A stretch of 64,000 nucleotides of DNA, from contig CAWDGB010000001.1 in the NCBI GenBank assembly GCA_963801715.1, positions 62,001-126,000 on the forward strand, read 5' to 3'. This DNA comes from CAVVJA01 sp963801715 (GTDB taxonomy: Bacteria; Actinomycetota; Actinomycetes; Mycobacteriales; Jatrophihabitantaceae). Below, one piece after another: positions 45,438 through 54,564 of the stretch (position 1 is the first letter of the stretch; each line of letters begins with the position of its first letter). A program made the position numbers and the translations under genes. The notes beneath the pieces are model-generated. The model did no database searches, was not told the DNA's origin, and saw only the letters and a program-made list of their open reading frames with translations.

Positions 45438-45851
45438 CTAAGCGAGGAGCTTAGCCTTCTGCGCGTCGAATTCAGCCTGCGTCAGCACGCCCTGGTCACG
45501 CAAGGAGGCAAGCTTGCTGAGCTCTTCCGCCGTGCTCGGGGTGGTTGCCGCCACCGACTGGATGTAGCTCCGCGTGGCCTCGTCCGCAGCTCGCGCATCA
45601 CGAACGTCACGCTTCTGCATGCCCGAGCCGCGAGCGATCAAGTACACGAGGACGCCGATGAACGGCAGGACGATGATGAAGATCACCCACAGCGCCTTGC
45701 CCCATCCACCGAGATCATCGCTGCGGAAGATGTCCAGAATGATACGAACCAAGAGGAAGATCCACAAGATCCAGATGAACAGCCAGAGCATCGTCCAGAA
45801 CAGGTTGAGCAGCGGATAGTCCTGGGCAGCTCCCAGCGGTGCGGCGCTCAT
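45438..45851 (-). CDS. PLDc_N plus SHOCT domain membrane protein
   Basis: A 137-aa protein with two TM helices (LFWTMLWLFIWILWIFLLVRIILDIF and WVIFIIVLPFIGVLVYLI), the PLDc_N module, and a C-terminal SHOCT helix pair (ELSKLASLRDQGVLTQAEFDAQKAKLL). SHOCT domains mediate oligomerisation. An AAAGGGAAA site precedes the ATG at 45851. Function unknown. Confidence 0.8.
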   Translation of the reverse strand: MSAAPLGAAQDYPLLNLFWTMLWLFIWILWIFLLVRIILDIFRSDDLGGWGKALWVIFIIVLPFIGVLVYLIARGSGMQKRDVRDARAADEATRSYIQSVAATTPSTAEELSKLASLRDQGVLTQAEFDAQKAKLLA

Positions 45852-46000
45852 TTTGAGGTTTCCCTTTCAGTTAGGTCCCGTCGGGCGTGACCGTACGGTA
45901 AGCGATAGGGCAATCCCGCATATCACCGGCATGCTGTGGGTCGCGAACATTTGGCGTTTAGCGGGTGCCCGGCCCGGCGTGGCCGCCGTTAGGCTGGAGC

Positions 46001-46951
46001 GTGTCGGCCGGCTCGTTGGACAGATCGTCAACCGACGACGGCCTGCCGCCAGATGCCGAGATTGGTTCCGTCGACGGAAGGGTTGCCCGGTGGCGCGCCC
46101 GGGCGGACGCGGCCGCCGACCGCTACCAGAAGCGGGCCCAGGACCAACCGTTGCTCGGACTGCCGCTGGCCCTGCTCGCGCGGTACACCGGTCGGCAGGG
46201 CATGTTGCTTGCCAGCGCATCCGCGTTTCGCCTCTTCCTCTGGTTGTTGCCGTTGGCGCTGATATCAGCCGGCATCTTGGCCGCCGTAGCCCAGAGCAAG
46301 GCCAACTCGGCCAACCTCGAGTCGGCGAGCAAACGCGCCGGAATCACCGGTGCCGCAAGCCAGCAGGTCGTCGCGGCACTCCACGACGGCCATCGATCGT
46401 GGTGGCTCGCCGTGCTCCTAGGAGGCGTGCTCTTTCTGTGGGCGACTCGCACCTTGATGCGCAACCTGGTCGTGGTGAACGCCCACCTGTGGGGCGCAGC
46501 AGCTCCCCGCATGAAGCAGAAGCATGTACTGATTACGACGTTGGTCTTTGCTGGCGCCTGCATCGCGTTGATCGGTTTCGCCGCACTGGTGAGCCAACTG
46601 GATCACGCCATCCCAGGTGGCTACCTGGCCACGTTCCTGCTGAGTGCGATCGCAACAGCTGCCGTGTGGTTCGTCCTCTGCCAGCGGCTGCCGGATCGCC
46701 GTCGGGATTGGCTCGACCTCGTTCCTGGCTGTCTCGCATTCGGAGCGGGACTGTCGATCCTCAGAATCATCAGCCGCGTCTATCTGCCGGCCCGATTTGA
46801 AAAATCGTCACAATTGTATGGATCTCTCGGAGTCGCAGCCGTGATGCTGGCCTGGCTGCTGATCATCGGCAACCTCATCATCGGTTCAATACTTGTCAAC
46901 GTCGTGTGGAGCGACTATCGCGCTGGCCGGCGGGACCCCCAAGCCGGTTAG
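46001..46951 (+). CDS. YihY/BrkB-like membrane protein
   Basis: A ~316-aa protein with a hydrophilic N-terminus and about six TM helices. RYTGRQGMLLASASAFRLFLWLLPLAL and the C-terminal FEKSSQLYGSLGVAAVMLAWLLIIGNLIIGS are typical of BrkB-family proteins, of unknown transport or envelope function. The GTG at 46001 is 5 nt after a TAGGCT hexamer, suggesting a leaderless start; a GTG at 45965 is an alternative. Confidence 0.72.
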   Translation: MSAGSLDRSSTDDGLPPDAEIGSVDGRVARWRARADAAADRYQKRAQDQPLLGLPLALLARYTGRQGMLLASASAFRLFLWLLPLALISAGILAAVAQSKANSANLESASKRAGITGAASQQVVAALHDGHRSWWLAVLLGGVLFLWATRTLMRNLVVVNAHLWGAAAPRMKQKHVLITTLVFAGACIALIGFAALVSQLDHAIPGGYLATFLLSAIATAAVWFVLCQRLPDRRRDWLDLVPGCLAFGAGLSILRIISRVYLPARFEKSSQLYGSLGVAAVMLAWLLIIGNLIIGSILVNVVWSDYRAGRRDPQAG

Positions 46952-47055
46952 CAGCGGGCTCCACTCATCCCGGTTGGATGATCCCCCAAGCCAGCGCTCA
47001 GAGCAGGCTGAACGATCGACGAGGTCCTGGGTTTCGTGCTGCGTGAGGAGACGCA

Positions 47056-47547
47056 ATGGCAACCCTGACGGTGTGGAAGTTCGCCGATCCGGACGGAGCC
47101 GACCAGGCGCTCGCCACCCTCGAAGGACTGCAGAAGCAGGCACTCATCGAGGTGTTGGACGGCGCCGTCGTCAGCTGGCCGCCCGACAAGAAGAAGCCGA
47201 AGACGCGCCAGCTACACAACATGACCGGGGCGGGAGCGCTCGGCGGAGCATTCTGGGGCCTCCTGTTTGGTGTGATCTTCTTCGTCCCGCTGTTCGGTGC
47301 GGCGATTGGAGCCGCGACCGGAGCCCTGGTCGGCTCTCTGACGGACGTCGGCATCAGCGACGACTTCATCAAGAGCGTGCGCGATGAGGTGACACCGGGT
47401 ACCTCCGCGCTGTTCCTCATGAGCCAGAACGCCGTTGCCGACCGCGTCCGCAGCGCCTTCGCTGGGACGAACGCACAGCTCATCCGCACCAATCTCAGTG
47501 ACGAGCAGGAAGCCCGGCTGCGCGAGGCCTTCGGCGAAGAGGACTGA
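47056..47547 (+). CDS. DUF1269 family membrane protein
   Basis: A 163-aa protein: N-terminal ferredoxin-like region (TVWKFADPDGADQALATLEGL), a Gly-rich central hydrophobic hairpin (GALGGAFWGLLFGVIFF, GAAIGAATGALVGSLTDVG), and a C-terminal domain with DDFIKSVRDEVTPGTSALFL. This is the DUF1269/glycine-zipper pattern, of unknown role, sometimes stress-induced. A GTGAGGAGA site precedes the ATG. Confidence 0.82.
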   Translation: MATLTVWKFADPDGADQALATLEGLQKQALIEVLDGAVVSWPPDKKKPKTRQLHNMTGAGALGGAFWGLLFGVIFFVPLFGAAIGAATGALVGSLTDVGISDDFIKSVRDEVTPGTSALFLMSQNAVADRVRSAFAGTNAQLIRTNLSDEQEARLREAFGEED

Positions 47548-47694
47548 CCGGACTCGCGCTCCTGATAAGCGTCGTTTCGTTCGAACGGTGACCTTCGACC
47601 CGCTGGCTATCCATGAGCAGTCAGCCGAGCATCGGGGCTGGTCAGCGATCCGGTCTAGCCGTCCTGGTCGTCCCCAGGCCAGGCGATCGGCCGG

Positions 47695-48483
47695 TCATGC
47701 CTGGCCACCGTTACCGGGTTCCGTCTGCGCATCGCTGCGGAATGCCATGACGAGCTCGGTCATCACCGCCTGGGGATTGTCGAGAACCGCATCCATGTTG
47801 TTGAGCAGGGCGTGCTCGACCAGTTCGGCGAGGCGGTCCGGGAAGACCAGGGTGCGCTCGGCCTGCCATGCGTCGAGGGAACGGTCGGCCACCAGCCGCG
47901 GGGGTGCCTTGGGCATGTCCCAGCCGGCAGTGACGCGGGTGTCGATGGGGCCCGGAAAAGAGCTAGTCACGACAACGCCGTCGTCCATCAGCTCGGACCG
48001 GACTCCCGTGGCGAGCATCATCGCCGCGGCCTTGCTGGCGCTGTAGATCGGCGAGCCGCGAGAGATGACGAGGGCCGCGAGCGACAGGATGAACAACACG
48101 CCGCCGCGGCGCGGCCGCAGCTGCGGCCCGAATTCCCGAACCAGCGCCAGCGGGCCGAAGAAGTTGACCTCAAAGACCGACCGGAACGAACTTTCGTCCG
48201 CGGTGCGCACCGGCCCGGCACACGGTTGGCCGGCGTTCGAGACGAGCAGGTCGACGTCATCGAGACGCCGCGCTGCTTCCCTGATGTCTCCGCGGTCGGT
48301 GACGTCGAGCTGCACCGGCACTACACGCTCACCGAGCCGCGCCACCAAGGGTGCGAGCGCATCGGTGTGCCGGGCACCGGCATAGACCCGGACAACGCCT
48401 CGGGCCAGCAGCGCCTCCACGAACTGCTCACCGAGACCGCGATTGGCGCCGGTAACCAGCGCTCGCCTGCCCGCAAGCTCCAT
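47695..48483 (-). CDS. Short-chain dehydrogenase/reductase
   Basis: A 262-aa classical SDR. The NAD(P)-binding TGANRGLG motif is at 11-18, the SNAG motif follows LDDVDLLV, and the catalytic YSASK is near residue 150, preceded by the Ser of ILSLAALV. The ATG at 48483 with GGGAGG upstream is used; the frame is open to 48525. The substrate is unknown. It marks the end of the conserved chromosomal block before the mobile region. Confidence 0.82.
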   Translation of the reverse strand: MELAGRRALVTGANRGLGEQFVEALLARGVVRVYAGARHTDALAPLVARLGERVVPVQLDVTDRGDIREAARRLDDVDLLVSNAGQPCAGPVRTADESSFRSVFEVNFFGPLALVREFGPQLRPRRGGVLFILSLAALVISRGSPIYSASKAAAMMLATGVRSELMDDGVVVTSSFPGPIDTRVTAGWDMPKAPPRLVADRSLDAWQAERTLVFPDRLAELVEHALLNNMDAVLDNPQAVMTELVMAFRSDAQTEPGNGGQA

Positions 48484-48579
48484 CAAGACCTCCCATCCAA
48501 CGCCAGACACCCGGGCCGTTACCACTGACCAGCCCGGCCATTGTCAGCGCTAATGGCAGACGTTCAGGCCGCGCAACGA

Positions 48580-48930
48580 TCATCGACCAGCTTCAGTCCG
48601 CACCCCTAGCATGCGCTCTGGCCGGACCAAGAACTGATCCACGTGGGGTGAGAGTCGATCAACGATGGTGCAAGCGACAGCGTAGGCCGCTGGTGGCTGA
48701 TCGCGGAGGGCGTGGCGCCTTAGGCGATGGTTGTAGACGTCTTTCCCGATCTCACGCCAAAACGCGCGCTCGACCTCCCGTCGATGCGCCGGCGCCCCCG
48801 GCGACCTCATCAGCGACCGACCGGTCCGTGCCGCTCATCCACGCCGTTGGCCTGCCCATCAACACCTCCACGATCAAGGTGTTGCGACGACCAGTTGAAT
48901 TCGCCTTGCGATCCGTTGTCGTGATGATGC
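48580..48930 (-). mobile_element. Mosaic of transposase remnants
   Basis: One minus-strand frame joins unrelated transposase pieces: an IS30-like start (RSPGAPAHRREVERAFWREIG) runs straight into an IS3/IS481-like C-terminus (VYNHRLRRHALRDQPPAAYAVAC). Upstream of it, the IS3 orfB breaks off after DNGSQ. No intact reading frame or inverted repeats are visible. Successive insertions and deletions are inferred. Confidence 0.55.
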
Positions 48931-49584
48931 GTTAGCCCGGCCAGGTCGGTGACGCCTTCGCGTTGCCGGGTCCAGATCGCCTGCTCGATCGCGTCGAGCA
49001 CCAGCTCGGTGCGCATCGAGGTCGAGGCTCGCCAGCCGAGGATGCGGCGGGCGTAGGCGTCGACGACGAACGCGACGTAGACCATCCCCGACCAGGTCGA
49101 CACATAGGTGAAGTCCGCGACCCACAAGCGATTCGGCGCCACCGGCCGGAACCGGCGCTGCACCAGGTCCGCCGGCCGCGCCGCCCGCGCATCGGGTCTG
49201 GTTGTCACCACGCGCCGCCCTCGGCGAACACCGTGCAGCTGCAGGTCTTTCATCAACCGCTCGACGGTGCACCGCGCGACCGGGATGCCTTCGCGGTTGA
49301 GCTGCAGCCAGATCTTGCGCGGGCCATAGACGTCGTAGTTCGCCGCCCGGACCCGGGCGATCTCGACCTTGAGATCCTCATCGCGCACCGCGCGCTTCGA
49401 CGGCGGCCGCGCCGCGGCCTCGTAGTAGGTCGACGGGGCGATCCGCGCACCGTGCTCGGACAGCACGGCGCAGATCGACTCGACACCCCACCGCAGACCG
49501 CCGTCGGTGCGGTCTTTGTGCTCGGCGATGAACCTCACGAGCGCTGGTGTGGCCGGTCGAGTTCGGCCGCGAAGAAAGCCGACG
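48810..49584 (-). pseudogene. IS3-family orfB, 3'-truncated
   Basis: An rve-type integrase core: HTH_21 region (VRFIAEHKDRTDGGLRWGVESICAVL), then first Asp in WVADFTYVSTW, second Asp in HHDNGSQ. The sequence then changes abruptly to foreign sequence, so the catalytic Glu of the DDE triad is missing and the transposase must be inactive. Its 5' end was separated from orfA by the inserted IS1182-like element. Confidence 0.8.
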
Positions 49585-49588
49585 CCGC
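49585..49588. repeat. Target-site duplication (left copy) of the inserted IS
   Basis: CCGC next to the left inverted repeat, identical to 51169-51172. Removing the insert and one copy restores an uninterrupted orfA (ILKAASAFFAAELDRPH). Confidence 0.8.
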
Positions 49589-51168
49589 GAGGCTGTCGCA
49601 TGAATCGTGTGGCTGCCTGACCGGCGTCCTCGTGCTGGTATCGGGAGTCATGGCCGGGTGGCTGTCAGGCCAGCCGGTAGGCCTTCATCAGGTTGTGGGT
49701 GGCGCAGATCAGCTTCCATTCGCTGTCGGCTGCGGCGAGCCCGCGCCGCGTGAGGGTGCGGAGCTGCCGGTTGTGTTTGATCTGCGCGAACACGGGCTCG
49801 ATGCTCGCGGCCCTCTTGGTGTAGGTCCTGCGGCCTCGTGGGGTGTTTAGCTTGGCGATCATGATGGTCGTCAACGGATCGGGGTCTCCGGCTCGGCGCC
49901 GACGCAGCAGTTGATTGACCCGTGCCCTGGTCACGCCGAGTTGCTCGGAGGCCTCGAGGGTGTCGATCTGGCCGGCTTCGACGCGGTCGAGGATCTCGCT
50001 GCGTTGCTGGTCGATCTCAGCGATGCGGCTGAGCTCGCGGGCGCGGCCGGGGGCGATGAAGGACTCCACGCCGATCAGGTTCGCGTTTTCGGTGCTCCAG
50101 TAGCCGGCATCGGCGACGACCTTTCGAACTCGCCGCTTCTCCCCGGCACTGCGCAGGTTCTGCTTCGCCGCCTTGACCATCGGGGCGTAGGCGGGCGCAT
50201 CGTGGGCGCAGTTGGTGACCTCGGCCGCGATCACGAACTGGTCCTGCGTGGCGACCGCTTGCGCGTTATAGCCCTGAACGTAACCGCCCTTGGTCTTCAG
50301 CAGCCTGCTGTCCGGATCAGTGAGGTTCGCTTGACCTCGCGACTTGTGTGTCGACGATCCTGGCGAGGGACGCCGTCCCCGAATGGGCTTGCCCGTGGCG
50401 GCCTCGATCTCCGCGCGCCTGGCCAGGTGCGACTCGTAGGACTTCTGCGCCGCCTCGCCCTCCAGCTCGTCGAGAAGCTTCCGAAGCCTCGCCCGACGAC
50501 CGTTGCGCTCGCGCAACGTGTTCACCGGCTCACCCTGCTCGGCCTCGACCGCGGCCACGTCCTCGGCAGCGTCGGTTGCAGCAGCCTCGGCGAGGATCTG
50601 CTCGGCAATCTGGGTGGCGGTTCGGTTAGCGTCGCGTGAGGCGTTGGCGGCCAACTTCGTGCCGTCGACCGCGATCAAGCCAGGCCGCAGCAGGCCTGCC
50701 CGCGCACACACCGCGAGCGCCTGACCGAACAGTCCCGCGACCGCGGTCTCGTGGTTGGCGCGGAACCGGGCGACCGTGGCGTGGTCGGGACGCTGGTTCG
50801 CCGCTACCACCCGGAACGCCACATCCTCGATCAGACGCTTCTCGATCCGACGGCTGGAGCGCTCGCCCGTGCAGTAGGCATAGATCAACACGGCGAGCAT
50901 AATCCGCGGGTCGTAGGCGACCCCGCCCCGACCGTCGAGCCGGTAAACGGCATAGAACGCCGACAAATCCAGCTCCGCGACGATGTCGAGCACGAACCAC
51001 GCCAGATGATCCTCCGGCAGCCAGTCCGCCACCGACGGCGGCATCAGCATCAACTGGTCGCGGTCGGCTGCCACAAAGTTGTAGGCCACCCGATGATCTT
51101 CTCGATCACCAGCCCCGCACCAGGCCAACGAATCGCCGTCACGCGTCGACGATTCGTGCGACAGCCTC
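49589..51168 (-). mobile_element. IS1182-family element, 1580 bp, inserted in IS3 orfA
   Basis: Bounded by 20-bp inverted repeats (49589-49608 and 51149-51168) that read GAGGCTGTCGCAYGAATCGT and differ at one position. It contains one transposase gene, apparently intact, in the same orientation as the host element. Four-bp direct duplications flank it. Confidence 0.85.
49665..51089 (-). CDS. IS1182-family transposase
   Basis: A 474-aa DDE transposase. The N-terminal DUF772 region reads YDPRIMLAVLIYAYCTGERSSRRIEKRLIEDVAFRVV, with the IAVDGTKLAANAS Asp, a coiled-coil insertion rich in Glu/Ala, then KGGYVQGYNAQAV, VVADAGYWSTEN (second Asp) and the C-terminal EPVFAQIKHN (Glu). All catalytic regions appear intact, so the element may still be active. 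The GTG at 51089 gives the usual YNFVAADRDQLMLMPPS start. Confidence 0.88.
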   Translation of the reverse strand: MAYNFVAADRDQLMLMPPSVADWLPEDHLAWFVLDIVAELDLSAFYAVYRLDGRGGVAYDPRIMLAVLIYAYCTGERSSRRIEKRLIEDVAFRVVAANQRPDHATVARFRANHETAVAGLFGQALAVCARAGLLRPGLIAVDGTKLAANASRDANRTATQIAEQILAEAAATDAAEDVAAVEAEQGEPVNTLRERNGRRARLRKLLDELEGEAAQKSYESHLARRAEIEAATGKPIRGRRPSPGSSTHKSRGQANLTDPDSRLLKTKGGYVQGYNAQAVATQDQFVIAAEVTNCAHDAPAYAPMVKAAKQNLRSAGEKRRVRKVVADAGYWSTENANLIGVESFIAPGRARELSRIAEIDQQRSEILDRVEAGQIDTLEASEQLGVTRARVNQLLRRRRAGDPDPLTTIMIAKLNTPRGRRTYTKRAASIEPVFAQIKHNRQLRTLTRRGLAAADSEWKLICATHNLMKAYRLA

Positions 51169-51445
51169 CCGCTTTCAGGATCTCATTCGCGCGGCGAAGC
51201 TCGGCGTTCTCCCGCTTGAGCCGCTTAATCTCGGCATGCTCCTCGCTCGTCACGCCGGGCCGGCGCCCGTCGTCGATCTCGGCCCGACGCACCCACTTAC
51301 GCAACGTCTCGGCCGTGCCGACGCCGAGCTTCTGCGCGACAGCGGTAATCGCGGCCCACTGCGACGGATAGTCCGGCGTGACCTCGACGACCATACGTAC
51401 CGCCCGCTCCCGCAACTCCGGCGGGTACTGACCTGCTCGTCCCAC
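51050..51445 (-). pseudogene. IS3-family orfA, interrupted by the IS1182-like element
   Basis: The N-terminal HTH (YPPELRERAVRMVVEV, VGTAETLRKWVRRAEID) and leucine-zipper region (EIKRLKRENAELRRANEILKA) are intact up to 51169. From there the frame reads into the inserted element and ends at 51050. The missing tail is found intact beyond the insert, next to 49585. Confidence 0.85.
51169..51172. repeat. Target-site duplication (right copy)
   Basis: CCGC immediately outside the right inverted repeat, matching 49585-49588. Confidence 0.8.
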
Positions 51446-51479
51446 TGCTCCATCCTCCTCAAGAGATGGAGCCTCCAGA

Positions 51480-51496
51480 CTTGCCGGGGCGATTCA
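51480..51496. repeat. Terminal repeat of the host IS3 element
   Basis: On the minus strand this reads TGAATCGCCCCGGCAAG, a typical IS3-family terminus, 35 bp upstream of orfA. The matching opposite end was not found, consistent with 3' truncation of the element. Confidence 0.5.
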
Positions 51497-51662
51497 GACC
51501 GCCACCTCTCAAGATCGACGAGACTTGGGACAACTTCCAGCTCCAGCGTGTGCCTCTATTGTCGTTGCCAGATAGGCATTAAGCCTTCCTGACCAGTCGC
51601 CTGACGACAAACTCTTCCTCGACTTGTGTCAACCATCCGGGTGTTGCGTGGAAGCTCTCTCA

Positions 51663-52280
51663 TTACGTGGTCCGGCGCCACCGGCATCCTCCAGTGAACT
51701 TAACCGCCTTATCCGTGGGCGCGACGGTGATCGCTGTCGGTGCGCCTAATGCGATGTTATCGCTGGCGATAAGTGAGTTCGGTTCGCCTGACAGAGATCT
51801 GAGCCGGGCCCAGTAGCAGCCGATAAGCGCCGAAGAGATTTCGCTTACCCCGCTAGTCGACCATGTGCCGGGACGAGCCTGCATAGGGACTATGAATGTC
51901 CCGTCGCCAAGTTGCTCGAGCGGCTGCGGGGCAACCGTTACTGTCCTGCTCACCGTCCGGACCACCGTCGACGGTGGAGTTGAGACCAATGCGGATGCCG
52001 AGGTTGAAGGGACCGCCGTTGCTGCAGAGTTCGCGGCGGGTTGAGATAGCTGTGGACTGGAGGATCGAACGTGCGTACGGTCCGCAGATCGACTACCCGT
52101 AACGCCGACAAGAACCCCGCCGATGATAAGTCCAGCTATGCCGGTAATGGCAGGCAATAGCCGAGTTTGCCACGGTACGGGACGATCTAATCCTGACGCC
52201 AATGATGCTGCGGACTTCTGCTGCTCTTGTAAGCCATCTGACACGTCGATCCGTTCCTGTCTGATAATTTCGTGAGCCAA
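51663..52280 (-). CDS. Membrane-anchored extracytoplasmic protein, unknown
   Basis: A 205-aa protein: cytosolic N-terminus, one TM helix (LLPAITGIAGLIIGGVLVGVTG), a Ser/Thr/Ala-rich linker, and a small C-terminal domain (DGTFIVPMQARPGTWSTSG, GCYWARLRSLSGEPNSLIASDN, APTDKAVKFTGGCRW). This C-terminal module, with paired cysteines and the CYWARL motif, is common in actinobacterial secreted proteins of unknown role. Length and start are approximate. Confidence 0.65.
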   Translation of the reverse strand: MAHEIIRQERIDVSDGLQEQQKSAASLASGLDRPVPWQTRLLPAITGIAGLIIGGVLVGVTGSRSADRTHVRSSSPQLSQPAANSAATAVPSTSASALVSTPPSTVVRTVSRTVTVAPQPLEQLGDGTFIVPMQARPGTWSTSGVSEISSALIGCYWARLRSLSGEPNSLIASDNIALGAPTAITVAPTDKAVKFTGGCRWRRTT

Positions 52281-53204
52281 GTCTGTGTTGCCCGGAATCG
52301 CCGCTCATTCTGCCTCAGTGGCTGGCGGAATCCGACAGTGTTCACATGTCGTCCTGCTGGTCAACGTATCCACACGGTGTGTCCGGCAGCAGTATTCGCC
52401 GTTGAAACCCTCTGACCAACGGGATCGTCGGCCCCCATCGTTGATTGGGCTTCGAGCATCTCGGTCAGGTAGAGGTCGCCGGCGTTCTTGCGATCTGCTC
52501 CTCGTCCGTCGGTTTGGCAACTCGCTGGCGGAGACGTTGCTGTGACAAGCATCAACCGAACTAACACAATCACAGCGGTGGCGCCGGTGGCGGGCAGATG
52601 AGACACAAACCCACGATTCCAAGGGATACGGGCCTCTCGGCACTGCTTAGCGCGTGTACTCGGCTCTGAAGCGGCTTCGGCCAGCGTGGGGGAACACCAT
52701 GCCGGAGCCTAGACCGGAAACAAGGGCCGGCCCATCCACAGCACACCACAACCGCCCAGCGCCGCTGGAGAGCACTTCCCCGATGCCGAACGGATCCTGG
52801 GCGCCTGCCGATCGTCAAGCGGAGCGCCGACGGTGACCGCCGCGTGCAGATCGCGCTCGTCCACACGACCCTCACAATTGCCGCGGGCGTGCTCGGCCCG
52901 ACCGCCGCCGACGACGAGAACGACGAGGAGCCACTTGCGAACGGAGACCTACCCGGCTGACAGGAACGAGCGCGTCCCCCTCATCCCAGGCATCGGAGCG
53001 GCGGAGGGCCCTGCCGTCTGGGCTCGACGGTTAGCGCGGCGGACCGGGAGGGTAAACATTGGTTCGGACACCGCTCGGCGCGTACTCACCAGGGTGGACG
53101 CGCTGGGCGGTGTCCGGCTGGTGCGCCGTCCCTCCGAGGTGGCCGGGGCGGCCGACCTAGTGTTGCGTGTCGTAAGTCTCTAGGCGTTCTGGCTTTCGGG
53201 ACAA
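52281..53204. other. Gene-poor accessory stretch
   Basis: No complete gene is supported. A + strand frame ending near 52959 (LPIVKRSADGDRRVQIALVH, then LTIAAGVLGPTAADDENDEEP) looks like the tail of a lost gene. Other open frames are short and Arg-rich, as expected by chance at this GC content. Confidence 0.5.
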
Positions 53205-53210
53205 TGGGGA

Positions 53211-53767
53211 ATGGTCGCTGCTGTGCTGGTGCTTCGGGATGGTGATCGGGTTCGGTTGGAGTCGTTGACCCGGTCGTCGAGTGTTCGGGCGGGGACGGCG
53301 CAGCGGGTGCGGATCGTGTTGCTGGCCGGGGACAGGGTGGCGAACGCGGACGATCTGGCTCGTTCCGGCCGGCCGCGGGTCATCGACGACGCGGCCGTGG
53401 TGGTTGAGACGCTGACCCCGCCGCCGGAGCATCTAGGGGTGAGGCACTGGTCGGCGCGGCTGTTGGCTGATCCCCTGGGATCTCGTTCGCCTCGGTGGCG
53501 CGGATCTGGCGGCAGTGGAACCTGCAGCCGTGGCGGCGGGAGACGTTCAAGTTCTCCACCGATCCTGAGTTGGACGTGAAGGTCCGCGATGTGGTCGGGC
53601 TGTATGTGAACCCGCCGGAGGCGGCGATTGTGTTGTGCATCGACGAGAAATCGCAGGTGCAGGCATTGGATCAAAATGCGGGTTGGCGCGACCACGCCTG
53701 GCGCCCGCCCTCCAAGTGCACGTATAGGACGCGCGGACGGCCACACCATACGACGGCGCAACGTTGA
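53211..53767 (+). pseudogene. IS630-family transposase relic
   Basis: Two pieces in different frames. The first (VLRDGDRVRLESLTRSSSVRAGTAQRVRIVLLA) is the N-terminal HTH, followed after a deletion by VVVETLTPPPEHLGVRHWSARLLAD. After a shift near 53480 the second continues with RIWRQWNLQPWRRETFKFS, LDVKVRDVVGLYVNPPEAAIVLCIDEKSQVQALD, including the first catalytic Asp region, then breaks off. Clearly inactive. Confidence 0.75.
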
Positions 53768-53838
53768 CCGGCCGAAACTAATCAGGCGAAGCTCGGCGTT
53801 GCCAAGCCCGAACCGTTGATAACCACCGACCCGCCGCT

Positions 53839-54444
53839 GCAGCGCGCGTGGGTGAAGGCCAGGTAGCCGTAGACCACAAGCAAGAACGCCTAGCGACGCC
53901 GCGGCCGGCTGTTCCGCCCTGATCAGCAGATGGGCGTTGGGGTCCTCCCACAGGTGGCATTCGTCGGCGGCTACAACGTACATCTGGTCCTGCGTGCCAC
54001 CGGTCAACGCCGTCGCGTTGCAGACGGTCGAGGTGTTCGCGTCAACGGTGATTTTCAGGCCGTTGGCCATCACCCCACACACCGACGGGCCGTACTCGTT
54101 CGTCAGCTGTATACCCCACGACGTGGGCGGCACGTTTGTCCCGGCGACCACCGGCCAGCTTGAGGAGATAGCGGCGCACAACCAGTTCCCCCGCCTGTTG
54201 TGCATCACCACATGCGACACGGGGCCTGCGCGAGCAGCACACCCTCCAGGGTGTTCTGCGCCTGGATAATGGCCTTCCATGTTGCGGGAATAGCGGTCGT
54301 GTCGACCGTTGCGTTCATGTACGTCTGGCTTGTCGACACCGCGGCGAGACCGGCCGTCGCCTGGTTGAGAAGCGTGCTGTCCAACGTGATTGCGTACCAC
54401 CTGAAGAGGTCATTCAAAGTTGATGTCCTCGACACCCGTGCCAC
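53839..54444 (-). pseudogene. Phage major capsid protein (HK97-like) relic
   Basis: Two minus-strand frames combine. The first (54444 to 54205) reads RTSTLNDLFRWYAITLDSTLLNQATAGLAAVSTSQT and ATWKAIIQAQNTLEGVLLAQA. The second, from about 54232, reads HVVMHNRRGNWLCAAISSS, NGLKITVDANTSTVCNA, TQDQMYVVAADECHLWEDPNAHLLIRAEQP. The VMH-RR-W and AADE-HLWEDP patterns resemble the C-terminal domain of actinophage capsid proteins. A frameshift near 54205-54235 and loss of the ends make it a relic. No other phage gene is recognised nearby. Confidence 0.5.
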
Positions 54445-54564
54445 GCCGCAGGTCCCTCCAGCGGTCCAGCTGCATCGCGCCGTTGTGCGTCCTGCTCTGG
54501 CGGTTAGGAGCGTTTGTCATCGGGGTAAGTGGTAGAGGACGACAGCGCGAAAGGAGTGATTTCG

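Noticed and set aside
52833..53183. A 116-codon + strand frame as a gene
   Set aside because: Arg/Thr-rich, no homology pattern, and another frame of the same DNA carries the more protein-like fragment; left as unexplained accessory DNA.
53180..54400. A 406-codon minus-strand frame as one gene
   Set aside because: Only its ~130-residue stretch near 53839-54232 has protein character (capsid-like); the rest is the antisense of the IS630 relic.
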